Part shown: in pieces, positions 1 to 11,362 of the stretch
Numbering within the stretch: the stretch's first letter is position 1
How the letters are laid out: every line of letters begins with the position of its first letter
Assembly: GCA_009760855.2 (NCBI GenBank)
Contig: WPIO01000002.1
Span: 2,517,001-2,581,000, forward strand
Direction of reading: 5' to 3'
Source: Cristatella mucedo
Taxonomy: Eukaryota; Bryozoa; Phylactolaemata; Cristatellidae
Length of the DNA stretch: 64,000 bases
Notes under the pieces: model-generated
Told to the model about the DNA's origin: nothing
Databases searched by the model: none
Seen by the model: the letters and a program-made list of their open reading frames with translations, nothing else
Program-made: the position numbers and the translations under genes

Positions 1-116
1 AAATAGCCTTATTTTTCACCTTTGATCTTGAGAAAGTGAGCCAACATAAGAGCACTAACGGTAGCCAAGTGCGACTCAAATCCAGGACGATCAAGGGGAA
101 ATATAGAGAGGTTCGG

Positions 117-439
117 CTACATGGCATTAGCACAAATGCTGCACAACCGCCGGTGGACTTGGGATGACGTCCGGGAGTTGAATTGTAGATAGCAAATAGA
201 AGCAACCCAGGACCGATCATCGAGGCAATCTGAAGGCAAGCCTAGCAGATGCCAAAACGAGGCTGGCACAAGAAACCTACTGGCAACTTCGAGAGAAACA
301 GGCATTGCAAGCCTAGCCTGATGGCCACAAGTTGCCGCACTCTCACTAAGGCGCTGCAGCATTGTTTCATGGTCAACTGCATCGAAAGCGGCAGAAAAGC
401 CAAGCAGCTGCATAACTGCCACCACTTTTCCAGCATCAT
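117..439 (-). pseudogene. LINE reverse-transcriptase fragment
   Basis: A short minus-strand reading frame contains the RT palm signature FSAAFDAVDH, the counterpart of the LSAAFDTIDH seen in the fuller LINEs of this window. It is followed by a Leu-rich stretch and then frame loss. No endonuclease or YADD box is recognisable nearby, so this is a short decayed non-LTR fragment downstream of URI1. The remainder of positions 1-560 shows nothing else I can assign. Confidence 0.55.
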
Positions 440-565
440 CGCCGGATTAACAACTATTGATTAGTGAGACCATTTACAAAACATTCAAGATGAACATTCA
501 TTACATTAAAGAGACATTAACCACTGATGCTGCCAGCAACTAGCTTCTTCTAAGCTGCAGTAGAA

Positions 566-3500
566 TCATTGCCTTTGCTCTTTTCCAGCATCCTCCTCTT
601 CATTGCTCTCCTCTTCATTGCTCTCCTCTTCATTGCTCTCCTCCGCTTCTTCGATTTCCTTCTCCATTGCTTCACTTTCACCAACATCACTATCCCCCTC
701 AGAGCTGGAGTCGGTCCCTGGTTGGCTCACTTCTGAGGATTTGCGATGCTGCATCTCATCAAAAAAAGTCACCCGCTTCTTAGGAGCTCTGTCTGAATCG
801 CAGCTTTTGCTCTTAGTATGACCAAGAGGCCGGCTGCTGGGTGCAGTAAGATCAGCCGGAGAAGCATCGTCTTCATCGCCATCGTCAGCAGCAGCAGCAG
901 CAGTTGTGTCAGCAGGTGCAGTTTCAGTGTCAGCACCAGCTGCTGCTGCTGAGTGTGCAGCACTTTTGCTGTTGAGGCTGTAAAGAAGTACGAGCAAGAA
1001 CTTGCGACTAAAATACAGTGGTAAAGTAAAAAGAAAAAAAGCAGATGGGCATTCCGAAGCCCATAAGTCTTGATAACACATGCTGATTAAATGCACACTT
1101 TGGACAACTGCCCCCAACCGAGTTACTGAGCAGAGCAGCAACTGAGTTGGAAATTCTCACGACATTCCCCAGCGGCAGAACTCCTATTAGACAATGCAAG
1201 TGTCAGCCAAACTAACAAGTTCATAGCATCCTGCTTTGGCGACCCTGAGCAGCATATATATTAACTATAAGTTCAGTAACCGTACTTCGGAAGAGAGGTG
1301 TGAGGAATGGATGGATTCGTTAACTAACTTGCAAGTGAAATGGCACGCCCTACAAACGAGAGAAACTAGTAACGTATCGTAATGCACATCCGTAACTATC
1401 GCCTAAACGGCTGTAGATGTGCATTCGGTAGCTGATAAACTTCATCTCACACAACAAGGAGCAAGTAACAAGCATAGCTGAGTCAGGAGGGCAGTCGAGG
1501 AAGTGAGTAGCGTGGAAATAGCAGCTCAAGACGGCTGGAAAGGAAGCGCCACAATCGGCAGCCAGATGAGTATATGGCGTCGCATAAGAATTGTGGACAC
1601 GAGTTTCAGTCTAGGACCTTCAGGGCAAAAGCTTCGGTCGCCAACTGTTTTTGAGCTCAAAAATGGAATACTTATTTATTGTCCACAGAAGACCCGAGGG
1701 CATGAGGAGGGTAAAACTGATGCTGCAGTTTGGCTAGGCATGACTAGTAAGACAGCCACAGCTGAGTTTCCAATCAGATCTTGCCAAGAGTGCAACGTGG
1801 CAGCGGGACACAGAGAAGAAAGGCATCCATAAGTCATATCAATACCAGAACTTGTGCAGCATCTAAGAGTAAAAAGAAAAAAAATAATTTCTTACTGCCT
1901 CCATTCCCACGGTCGTGCAGGGTGCCCTAAAAAAATCAAGACTAAAAACTAATGTGGGACTTCAGAGTTTGCATTTCTATTGCTGTCAACATGCCCAATC
2001 TTTCTCTCTTCCTCTCTCTCTCTCTCTCGTCTCCGTGTCTGCCTGTCTCTCTCTCCCCTGCTTTATCTGTCTGCCTCTCTCTCTCTCCTCTCTCCATTTC
2101 ATTGGTACTGAGAAGATAGAAGCATGTATCTATCAATGCATGCACGCACCTAAACAGCAGCCATCAACAGAGACACGGAAGATATTTTCATTGACTAGCT
2201 AGCCAAAGCTACCAATCCACAAAAATTATGGCAGAGAATAACAAAAACGACACAACTCCCGATGAGCATACCATGCAGTCCCACAGACCCCTTGCACCCA
2301 GTGTCACCTCAATATCAGGTGGGCACTAGGTAGCAATCAGGTGCCAAAAGGATTTCCCATGATTTCCAAGGGTTCTCCGACGATTTCCAAAGGACAGCCA
2401 TACCTAGACATACCTTCGCAGTTCATGCCGTTTATGCTCCTGCAGATCCAGCTCCGCTAAACGGGCAAATGCAGTTGCATCGTCCTTGCAGCTACCGGAA
2501 GCAGCCGATCGCTCAGCCTTAGCCTTGCGATGTGCTTCGGCTTCGGGCCCTGCACGGGACTTGTCAGCCGGTGACTGGGCTTTCTTGGCGGCAGCAACTC
2601 GACGCCTGTGCTCCTCTGAAACCATACACAGCAGCAAGGGTCGGCAGACGCTGAGAACTTCAACAGCACATGCTGCTACTAGGACTGCGCATCAACACTT
2701 GACCACACGCAGACGCAAAAATTTGACAGAGGCAATTGCTCTCCCACCTCGCCAAGCACGCTCCTTGTGTTCATCGTACTCTTCTTTAATTTCGAATTCG
2801 TTACCATCCTAGAAAGACAGGTGGCGTGCATGGGTGTCACCATCCCACTGCCTCACCATGGCCGGCCGCAGTAATAAGCAGCAATTCAGCCAAGCACACA
2901 CATGACACCGCCTTTCGGGCCTCACGATCATCATGTGTGGCTACCCCTGCTTAACATGACACGCTATTCCAGCAGGGAGCCACCGCAGGTGCTCGATCTG
3001 TCCTGCAGACAGCAGCAACCGACACCTTGGCAGGCGGCAGCGTGTCGAGCAGCTTCCGGCCATTATGTGGCAGTGCGACTGGTTGTCAATACCACTGAAA
3101 TGTTGCTACTGAACGATTGACACATTGTGTAGACCACTTGCCAGCACGACTGTGCAAATCTTTTTGGCCCAATCAACATGAACGATGTCAAGAGTATGCA
3201 AACAAACGATCGCATGACGACACACTGCTCTGGCCTAAATGAGCTCCAAGATGACCCAACTACTGGCGTTGGTAGAGGCAAAGACAGCCAAGTGACCACC
3301 CAAGATTGTTGCATGCTGGCGAGCTGCTGCAAGTCTGCATGGCTGGCTTTCGGAGCCACGTACTATGTCTCATAGTAAACGCCGACAAAAACTCTAGCAT
3401 CCGGGAGCCATTTTTATCCGCCCATGATGCAGCCTGCACATTCAAGTCGGGCTACATGCGCACGAGCTTAGATTAACGTCAGGGAAACTTCAGTGCATCT

Positions 3501-4588
3501 GTCAACTTCGACGACCACACCGCCCTTGCATCATGCTCAGCCTTTGCTGATCTCACTAGCTGGGTTCTCTTTTTTACACGATCGGCGATGTGAACGCATC
3601 ATCAGTTGAACGCCGTCAGCTATTCCAAACTGGGCTGGCCGAAGCAGTTTCACAGCTTTCAAGCATTCGCAGGCATCTCATATGACACGCCCTGGCATAG
3701 GGCTCCAATGCATACTGATGTCACACAGAGGGCTCGGGCAGGCGTGCATCGGCCGCTAGCCGCAGGCAAGGAAACGACGACTTTAGCTCAAGCACTTACG
3801 GCTGCCACAGCTTGCAAACTCTTGGCGAACTCGTGTCGTGACGCCAGCATTGCCTTCTGCTTGTCCAGGCCGGAAAGATTCTCTCTGACGACTGACGAGC
3901 AGAAGACGGCGCAGCTCAAGCGTAGCATGGAAAGGCGCGTCACGGGGGGGGGGGTGGTGGTCGCGGCCGCGGCACCGAGCTGCCCCACGGCTAGCACCAG
4001 GCCTCATCAGGCTGGCTGCGCCCAAGGACACTCTCGGGCCGCGCACGCACGCGCGCCAGCCGCGCACGCACGCGCACAGCGTGTTCACCAGTCAGGCGCC
4101 GATCGACGATCTCGGCCGCTTCCTTTGCCGACCGCTCGGCGAACCAGTTGTCTCCGAGAAGCACGAGCAGCTCGTTGGTGTGCACCAGCCGCCCGGGCAT
4201 GAAAGCGAGCGACGTGAACGGCACCTGCGCGCGAAAGCAGTGCTCGCGACATGCCCCGGCTGCCAGACGGCAGCCGGGGGAGGGCCGACGAGCCGACTGC
4301 TGTGGGAGCTGCAGCCGCCGTGCTCAGCTCTCTCGATGCTGCGCATCCGGGCGGTGCGAGCGACGCTCGGACCGAACGAGGCGCCTACCTGGCATGTCTT
4401 ACCATGATCTCGTAAGAGACCTTGTCCGGCAGCGTCGCCAGCCGGCCTCGAAGGGCCTCGTAGTCGTCTTGAAATTTCTGCCTGCGACGGAACAGCGACG
4501 CCGCCGGATGCCAAGAGCGACTGAAGCTGACTGCGAGTGGCGACGAAATGACGCAACGAAGCCGGCTCCAGCCTTGCAGGCTACGCAC
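566..4588 (-). CDS. URI1: URI1, unconventional prefoldin RPB5 interactor (multi-exon)
   Basis: Prefoldin-family scaffold that in known family members binds RPB5 and the R2TP/prefoldin-like complex in RNA polymerase assembly. Minus-strand exons read from the sequence: ?-4403, 4224-4089, 3891-3800, 2808-2748, 2615-2414 and 977-566; introns have GT/AG ends and phases agree. Diagnostic peptides are LATLPDKVSYEIM, FMPGRLVHTNE and LLGDNWFAERSAKEA (prefoldin alpha-type helices and hairpin), then FEIKEEYDEH, ARLAELDLQEHK, and KKRVTF in an acidic last exon ending in Glu-rich SNEEE repeats. The protein would be about 340 residues, shorter than vertebrate URI1, with the long acidic middle reduced. The 5' end is uncertain: the open frame begins at 4588, but its first ~35 residues look unlike the expected helix, so a separate first exon is possible. 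Confidence 0.82.
1290..1800 (-). mobile_element. 3'-end fragment of LINE family B
   Basis: This stretch aligns by eye with the 3' portion of the LINE at 32.9-33.3 kb. Shared blocks include GTAGCGTGGAAATAGCAGC versus the equivalent at 33,030, AGTCTAGGACCTTCAGGGC, and TATTTATTGTCCACA. It lies in a URI1 intron in the same orientation as the gene. Only the C-terminal end of the RT ORF and 3' UTR remain, as expected from 5' truncation during target-primed reverse transcription. Boundaries are approximate. Confidence 0.6.
2001..2098. repeat. CT-rich microsatellite
   Basis: About 98 bp of interrupted (CT)n with TGTCTGCC-type interruptions, inside a URI1 intron. ORFs read across it are low-complexity artefacts. 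Confidence 0.9.
2809..3799 (-). other. URI1 intron, no recognisable feature
   Basis: Intron between the 3891-3800 and 2808-2748 exons, with donor GTAAGT at 3799 and acceptor CTTTCTAG before 2808. Several short open frames run through it on both strands, but none shows a family signature. I see nothing else in it. Confidence 0.6.
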
Positions 4589-6124
4589 CGCCGGCCCGAG
4601 CTCGCTGGCATGCTGGCGAACAAGCAGAATTGCACCTGGTTGCCTGCTTCACCCGGATACTCAAAACCACCGACTGAATGCTTCCAGAAATAGGGCGCGA
4701 TTTTCTTTGGATTTTGCAGGTCGCAAAAACTTAAGCGAGCACCTCTAGCTACGCCCTTGGCTCCTGAAGCAACAACGCTCGGCACGTGCGCACTCTAAGG
4801 AGTGTGGTACATTCGGTAGGCGTGACGGCTACCACGCATCCGTGCGACACGGTCCAGTAGCTTGGGGGCCTCTTGGAAACCAAATCCATAAATAGGGTTT
4901 AGGTGCAGCGCCCATCGAAGTGTTTTTACATTAGATTCACAGGCCATCATTTTCTAAATCTTACTAAGACAAGGCTGCATTGAACAGGCCGGGCATCAAC
5001 TTGCCATGCATCTAGCACGACCGCCGCCAAAAATAAACAGCACTTTTATAACTCTAAAAGTAATGCAACTGGGGCACAGCGAGATAAAATTAAAATTCTT
5101 CTCACGTTATATATAAACCGTGACGTTAAACAAATTCAAAGTACCATACTTTCTTTCTATTCTAGCCATTCTCCCTGGTTAACAGCGTCAACGGAGGCAC
5201 AACAATTGGATTATATGATCGACACTTACCATCTTTGTATAGAATTGTCTGTTTCATCGATGGCTCGTATATGTTCATCACTAAACTTCTCTATGCTGCG
5301 CTTATCCATAACGTCAGCACCACAGCGTCAGCAGTCTCAAACGCTGGCCAGTAACAGCGGCCAGCCCACGCCGCTTCGTATCACAGCGAATCCGTTTATA
5401 CTTCTAATTAATGGACGGATGTAGGAGTGGACCACAATAAGGTGGGTCAACTTCCTCCCAGCAACCGCCAGTCGCCGAAGTTAAGACGTCAATGTTTGGA
5501 CCTACCGCTATGGAAGACGGACTTGATTATCTAAGTCTAAATTTTTCTGAGCATTCATCTAAAGCTATAATATTATTACAATAGCAACGAATGAGGATAA
5601 CCAAACACCCTGGCCTCTATTGCTTCCTTTGCTGCAAATGTCAAGTGCCTAGAAAGAGATTAATTAAGTACTCTAAAGACGCAATACGCATATATTATTA
5701 TTATTATTATCAAGCCCTAATTTATTGAGGCATGGAGTCGGAGCCTTGCGAAGTTCGCAGTGTAGAAAGCCGCCCCTCCCTACTTCAGCAGAATTGGCAT
5801 AACAAGATATAATCTGGTGAGATCTATTGACTTCAGGCTCTTTGTTTACGAAGTTCAAGAGAATGGCGACCACAGCCATTTACAAATTGCTCACCGCCAA
5901 CTAATAACAAACAGTAAATATGAATACGGTGAGCAGCCCTCATTCTTGCCTATTTTTAACTACTAAAACGGTAAGGAAAAAACCTTTCCAAACTTTTCTA
6001 GTTCAAATCTTGTAAAAACTGTGGAACGTTTCGCAAAGGGTCAGAAAACGCGTGCCGTTAGTGGTTCTTAAGACGCTCAGAACAAAGAGATGTCGATTCG
6101 TCGATAGTTGTCACGAGTTGGGGT
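4589..6124. other. Region upstream of URI1
   Basis: This should contain the URI1 promoter and possibly its true first exon. Composition changes from GC-rich near 4.6 kb to AT-rich past 4.9 kb. A LINE 3' tail lies at 5,625-5,715. No other gene is supported; the short ORFs here have no recognisable signature. Confidence 0.5.
5625..5715 (+). mobile_element. LINE family A 3'-tail remnant
   Basis: The string CTAGAAAGAGATTAA followed by a decayed end and an (ATT)n tract matches the 3' terminus of LINE family A. The same end is seen reversed at 12.43-12.52 kb and forward at 35.96-36.00 kb. No coding part is left. Confidence 0.5.
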
Positions 6125-6130
6125 GGGAAG
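6125..6130. repeat. Putative target-site duplication, left copy
   Basis: GGGAAG abuts the left terminal inverted repeat. GGGAGG abuts the right one at 32,440-32,445, so five of six bases agree. A 6-bp duplication is characteristic of Polintons. The match is short and imperfect, so it is suggestive only. Confidence 0.5.
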
Positions 6131-6436
6131 AGTAGTATGTGATTTTTCCATTTCGCACCCTGACCCTCACTCGAGCACATTCCAAAATTCGCCCTCGCAT
6201 CGCTCGGTCTCATTTTGAAATGGCCCTCCTGAGTGTCAGTGTCCGAATTAGAAAAATTAAATCCTACTCCAACAGGTGTTGCTTCTGCGAAAATGGAAAA
6301 CAATATACTGTATTCCAAAAATTTAGTTATTATATATTATAGTAAAAAATTTTTTCAGAGTTTCTAAATTTGATTTAAAGAAAAATATTGATATGTTATA
6401 AGATGTCTGAAATAAATTCATTTTCACGTCGTGAGG
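6131..6436 (+). repeat. Polinton left terminal inverted repeat
   Basis: Inverted counterpart of 32,138-32,439, about 306 bp with roughly 85-90 percent identity by eye. Landmarks shared in inverse are GTATGTGATTTTTCCATTTC, CGGTCTCATTTTGAAATGG and TTATAAGATGTCTG. The inner end runs into the first codons of the leftmost ORF. Ends inferred from where similarity stops. Confidence 0.88.
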
Positions 6437-6855
6437 GAGAATCTTTCAATGACCATGCAAAAAGATTAGTATTTTCTTATGAGCAGCATTTTAAAGTTAA
6501 ACCTTCTTTTACTAAGAAGTATGGCAAGTCAACTGGAATTGTTCATTATCCAGTTTCTGCAGTTGATAAAAAAGAATTGATTGAACGTCTTTCAGCTAAT
6601 AAGATAATTAAACCAAAAAAATCAGAAAGTAAAAATTGTTTTTATGAAGAAGCAAAACCTCTTTGTAAGATCGATACTAGTGGATGGTTTTTAGGTAGAA
6701 AGAGTACTAGTGGTAGTTTAATAGATTATGAGTATGAAGGTTTTGAGGCAGAAGATGCAGATTCAGAAATGTTTAGGAAAAAAGTATCTCCTGGATTAAT
6801 AAATGTTATGAAAGATATCTCTACCCAATATGGCAATGTGAAAATGAGTAAATGA
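6403..6855 (+). CDS. Left-terminal Polinton ORF, unknown function
   Basis: About 150 codons starting at an ATG immediately preceded by TTATAAG. Its first residues MSEINSFSRREG are encoded inside the terminal repeat and mirrored by the right-terminal ORF (MSALNSFSRRED). It is Lys/Ser-rich with no family I recognise. The stop overlaps the start of the next frame (ATGAGTAAATGAG), so it may be either a separate gene or the broken-off N-terminus of the DNA polymerase polyprotein. Polinton polymerases often have long N-terminal extensions, so both readings remain open. Confidence 0.55.
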   Translation: MSEINSFSRREGESFNDHAKRLVFSYEQHFKVKPSFTKKYGKSTGIVHYPVSAVDKKELIERLSANKIIKPKKSESKNCFYEEAKPLCKIDTSGWFLGRKSTSGSLIDYEYEGFEAEDADSEMFRKKVSPGLINVMKDISTQYGNVKMSK

Positions 6856-9800
6856 GTCTTCTTTTGCAATTAAAGATAGAAAATGCTAAGAAATATATTA
6901 TCTATGCTCCAATTAATGGTCTTTACCCAATAGCATTAAGTAGAGTTTCTCATTTAAATTCAATAATTGATCAACATTTTGCAAAGATTTATAAAACTGT
7001 AGATGAATGGAATGAAGGTGGTTCTTCTTGTAGAATTGTTGGCATATCTAATGCATTTTCAAAGTTTACAGTTTTTACTCCACAAATTGGAGGCTTGTCT
7101 TGTGAATTACCCATCAAGTTAGGAAATAAGAGATGTGTTATAAATATAAAAAATACAGATGACAACTTTTGTGCATTGTGGTGTGTTCTGAGAGCATTAC
7201 ATCCGAGAGAGAATCATCCAGAAGCAATTCATGATTTAAGACAAATAATGCTTGAGAAGTATTCAGATATACTACCTCTAATAAAACATCCATTCTTTCC
7301 TATAGATGATAAAGATTCAAGAAACCAGTATATGGTCAATGGTAACGTACCAATTAGAGTAGAAGATATTCCAAAACTTTCAAAATTATTCAATGTTTCA
7401 ATAAATGTTTATGAGTATAACAATTCAGTTTATCCATTAATTGTTTGTTCAGAGAGGCGAAAAGCATATAGATCTACTTCTTTATTCTTATAGAGGAAGA
7501 TCTCACTATGTGCTAGTAACAGATTTTAATGCACTTTGTAAAACAGATAAAGATAGTGGTAGAACAAGATTGTTTTGTAAAAGATGTCTCTCAAGATTTC
7601 ATGAACAAGAAAAGTTGGATAAATATTTAGCAGATTGCAATTGTGGAACCTCAAGAATAACAATGCCAGCAGCTAATACAAGAAAAGATGGAACAGGAGA
7701 TTTAGTTATGTTTAGAGATTTTGACAAAATGATTAAGTCGCCATTAACTGCATATGCAGATTTTGAATGTTTACTAGGAACAATTGATAAACCAGAAGAA
7801 TCAGTAAAAGAATCTGTAAATCAATATAAACCTTGTTCTGCTGGATATGTAATTGTAAATCGTGAAGGAAAGGTTGTAACAGAATATAAGCAAGTTTTCG
7901 GTGCTGACTGTGTTAAGGATTTCATTGTATCTTTAAAGAAAGATTGTAAAAAACAGGTAGATAATCTAAAAGTAATACTTGAAAAAAATGAAGTTTTCGA
8001 TAAAAAACAATGACCGAAGAAGAGAGTAAAGATTATAAAAACGCATCTGTCTGTTGGATTTGTGGAAAATGTTTAACTGAAGATCAAAAAGTTCTTGATC
8101 ACTGTCATCTTACTGGAAAATATAGAAGTGCGGCACATGATGTCTGCAACAAAAAACTAAGAATTTGTCCAAAAAACTTTAAACTTCCTGTTTATATTCA
8201 TAATCTATGGGGTTACGATTCACATCTGATTGTTAGTGCGCTTAATTGCGATGAGGATACAAAACTAGTAATTGTGAATAGCCAAGAGAAGTTTTTAACA
8301 ATGAGTTTTGGAAATCTTTGTTTTAGAGATTCATATCAGTTATTACAAAACCCAATTCATAAATTGGTAAAAAAAATTGTCTAAAGCAAATGATAAATTT
8401 GATATACTAAGACAACACTTTGAAAAGATTTATGAAAAAGAAATTGACGATAAAAAATTGATGATAGAAAGATGTCACTACTAACAAAAAAAGGTATTTA
8501 TCCATACGAGTACATGGATTCGTTTGCTAAATTTGATGAGACAAGTTTCCCACCAATTGAAAAAAGTTGTATTCAAGTATTAGTGGTCATATTTCAGAAG
8601 AAGATTATGCTCATGCAAAGAAAGTTTGGAATGCTTTTGAGATAAAAACATTGAGAGAATACCACGATTTATATTTAAAGATTGATGTTTTAGCATTAGC
8701 AGATGTTTTTGAGAGATTTCGTGATCTAATAATTACACATTATCAGATAGATCCTGCAAAATTTATAAAAACTCTACAATTAACTTGGACAGCAGGATTA
8801 AAATATACAGGTGTTGTTCTTGAGTTGCTAACTGATCCAGATATGTATCTATTCTTTGAAAAAGGAATTCGTGGAGGTATGACTTAAGTATCAAAACGTA
8901 AAGCTAAAGCAAATAATAGTAAATGCAGCAATTTTAATCCAGATAAGTTAAAGTCATACTTATTATATTTTGATGCGACAATTCTCTGTGGCTGGGCTAT
9001 GAAACAATTTCTACCAACTGGAGGTTTTAATTTCTTATCAAGTCAAAAAGTAAAGTCATGGAATGAAAATAAAAAAGATATAGTTAAAACATTTAAGCCT
9101 TCATAAAATAAAGGGTATGTTCTTGAAGTTGATATACATTGTCCAAAAAATAAACATGATTTATTTTCTGACTATCCTTTACTTCCTGAAAACAAGCAGA
9201 TAAAGAAAAATAAACACTCAGATTATCAAAACTCTTTTAATAGAGGAAACGATCCAGTTGAAAAGCTGATATTAGATTTGAAGCCAAAACTGAAGTATGT
9301 AATTCATTATCTTAATCTTAAGAATTGTATTGAATTAGGGTATGAGTTGACACATATTCACAGAGTATTAGAGTTTGATCAGTCCAATTGGCTAGAGTTG
9401 TACATTGATGACAACACAAAACTTAGAGGTAAAGCAGCAAATGATTTTGAAAAGATTTCTTTAAATTACTAAATAATTCATTCTTTAGTAAGACAATGGA
9501 GAATGTTAGAGATAGAAAGAATGTTGAGTTACTTAATAAAAATGTAGATGAAGAGTTGGCTAAGATGAATAAAATCTATAGAAGTCCAAGATTTGTAGAT
9601 AGAAAGATAAGAACTAATAACATTATCTGCATAGAAAGTAGTAAGGAATCTGTAACTTTAAACAAACCTATTTATGTTGGATTTTGCATACTTGATTTAT
9701 CTAAAGTATTGATGCAGAAATTCTATTATCTAACAATGAAAAAAGATACGGATCAAAAATAAACTTGATGTATACAGATACGGATTCCCTCGTCATGGAG

Positions 9801-10461
9801 ATTTTTACTGAGGATGTTTATAGAGACTTTATCGACTACCCAGAATTATAGATCTAAATACTTTTCCGGATGACTATTCATTTTGGAATGATGAGAGAGC
9901 AAAAAGTATTATAAAAGGAAACAGTAAAGTTGTTGGCAAATTTAAAGATGAGATAACAGATAAGATAAAAGCAGCAATATTAGATGAATGTGCTTTTATA
10001 AGGCTAAAACTTTACTCCTATACTATTTACACTGATAAAGAATTATTTGATGATAAAGGAAAATCAATAGGAACAGTTAAAAAAGTTTGTGAGATGAATG
10101 AAATGCTTGATAAGGAAAAAGAACAAATAGGACAATCTAAAAAAGCTAAAGGTGTTAACAAAAATGTTGTTGATACACACTTGAAACATGAAGACTTTAA
10201 AAACTGCTTAGATAAAAAGGTAGAAAAAAGTGTGAGCAATCATTGATTAGAAGTGAAAAGCATGTAATGTATACAATTAAACAAAACAAAGTAGCACTAT
10301 CTGCCTTTGATTCAAAACGATACTGGTTGGATCGTGGAATCTGTAGTTACGCTTATGGACACTATAGAATTGCTGATGCATTGAGTAATAATCTAAATCC
10401 AGGACGCTGTAATACTTGCAATATTGGTGAATTAAATATAGATGCTCAAACGAAAAAGTGA
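6852..10461 (+). pseudogene. Protein-primed type B DNA polymerase (pPolB), disrupted
   Basis: Replicative polymerase of Polintons, expected to start synthesis from a terminal protein. Landmarks appear in the right order across frames: an N-terminal Cys/His region with NIKNTDDNFCALWCVL (~7.15 kb); a C/H zinc region (~7.57-7.64 kb); exonuclease motif I YADFECL (~7.75 kb); an endonuclease-VII-like Cys insertion CWICGKC...DHCH (8.05-8.16 kb); Exo II HNLWGYDSHL (~8.20 kb); Exo III YHDLYLKIDVL (~8.67 kb); palm motif A region with LPTGGF (~9.0 kb); motif B TMENVRDRKN (~9.5 kb); motif C MYTDTDSL (9,768-9,791); and the terminal KRYWLDRG...AYGHY block (~10.32 kb). At least eight frameshifts or stops (near 7.46, 8.01, 8.38, 8.48, 8.56, 8.89, 9.10, 9.47 and 9.76 kb) make it non-functional. 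Confidence 0.9.
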
Positions 10462-10609
10462 AGAAAGAGTTGAACCTAAACCAAAAATAAAAGTAGAACA
10501 TGATATTCGAGAAACAACAAAAGAGTTAAATGAATTACAAATAGAAATAGAGTACGATGGAGCAGAAGAAGAGGTAATTTTTGAGATGGCAGGAATAAAT
10601 TTATATTAA
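10442..10609 (+). CDS. Small charged ORF or polymerase tail
   Basis: A 55-codon open frame rich in Glu and Lys, ending LY-stop. It overlaps the last codons of the polymerase frame in a different phase. It may be the real polymerase C-terminus reached by a frameshift, or a separate small gene. No family is recognisable. Confidence 0.35.
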   Translation: MLKRKSEERVEPKPKIKVEHDIRETTKELNELQIEIEYDGAEEEVIFEMAGINLY

Positions 10610-10627
10610 AAAATAAAATTCATTGTT

Positions 10628-10839
10628 ATGGAAATGGAAAAAGTTTAAATTAAAAACGAATCTGAATATGAAGAATCCGACAGTGATGATGCTGATTACA
10701 GATTCCAGAGGAGGAATTTGAAGAAGAAGAGGAATCAGAAAGTGAAAGTGAGTGTGACAGTGAAGATGGTTACGAACAAGCATTCTGTTTTGAGGAAGAA
10801 GTAGAATACAATTACGTAAACAAAGAAGATGAACTATAA
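10628..10839 (+). pseudogene. Small acidic protein, broken
   Basis: The frame begins MEMEKV then meets a stop. Reading on gives a strongly acidic protein (EESDSDDAD, then after a frame change EEEFEEEEESESESE and EEEVEYNY) ending at TAA. Acidic Ser/Glu tracts of this kind occur in small viral regulatory or histone-binding proteins, but no function can be assigned from sequence. Confidence 0.4.
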
Positions 10840-10859
10840 AAAATGTATATTGATATAGA

Positions 10860-11129
10860 ATGGATGTTTCTAGAATTCTTAGTTGTGAACAGTCAAGAGA
10901 TATGGCTCTTAAAATTTGTCTACAAAAATTAAAGAAAGTAGATCAAAGAATTGTCAAGCATTCACTTGATAAACTTATTCCAGATTTGGATAGCTCGTAT
11001 ATTAGTATTCTTGTTGAGATTTGTGATACCTGTAATAAACTAATGGAATGCAGAAGTAAAATAAATGAAGTGTTGATGGAAAAGAAATCAAAGACTCCAA
11101 AAACTAAACAGGGTGTACAAATTAATTGA
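10860..11129 (+). CDS. Unknown 89-residue helical protein
   Basis: Intact ORF whose ATG follows GATATAGA directly. It is predicted mostly helical, with two Cys-containing segments (ILSCEQ, EICDTCNKLMEC) and a basic C-terminus. The following frame (about 11,150-11,331) resembles it in spacing and composition (KLIKIIFDMC against KLIPDL...EICDTC), so they may be paralogues or halves of one protein. I do not recognise the family. Confidence 0.5.
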   Translation: MDVSRILSCEQSRDMALKICLQKLKKVDQRIVKHSLDKLIPDLDSSYISILVEICDTCNKLMECRSKINEVLMEKKSKTPKTKQGVQIN

Positions 11130-11149
11130 TTTTGAATTAAATTTTTTCT

Positions 11150-11331
11150 TCCTAGTATATACGGAATCAGAAATATCAAATTATAAGATTATTAATGCAA
11201 TTCAAGACATTAGTGAAGGTAGAAAATTAAAATTAAATGATAAACTTATTAAAATCATATTTGATATGTGCATCCATGAAGATAAATATGAGGAGCTTAA
11301 AATGAAAACAATAGAGTTAATAAAAGATTAG
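11150..11331 (+). CDS. Unknown helical ORF lacking an ATG
   Basis: An open frame of about 60 codons reading TESEISNYKIINAIQD and ending KTIELIKD-stop. No in-frame ATG occurs near its beginning. The sequence just before it, a T-rich run ending TTCCTAG, looks like a splice acceptor, so it could be a downstream exon of the 10,860 ORF. Alternatively the start has been lost by decay. Function unknown. Confidence 0.35.
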
Positions 11332-11362
11332 TGTTTTGTATTTTTTATAATAGTATAGGAAA

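Larger units (their letters stand above)
978..2413 (-). other. URI1 last intron, repeat-bearing
   Basis: Intron between the 2615-2414 and 977-566 exons, with donor GTATGT at 2413 and acceptor TTTACAG just before 977. It holds a LINE fragment at about 1,290-1,800 and a CT-rich microsatellite at 2,001-2,098. I see no further coding exon with matching phase inside it. Confidence 0.6.

Noticed and set aside
603-821. Plus-strand Ser/Leu-rich ORF
   Set aside because: Antisense of the acidic Glu/Ser repeat in the URI1 last exon.
5400-5540. A small nuclear RNA or 5S-like gene near 5.45 kb
   Set aside because: A short resemblance only; no internal control region or secondary structure matching either RNA.
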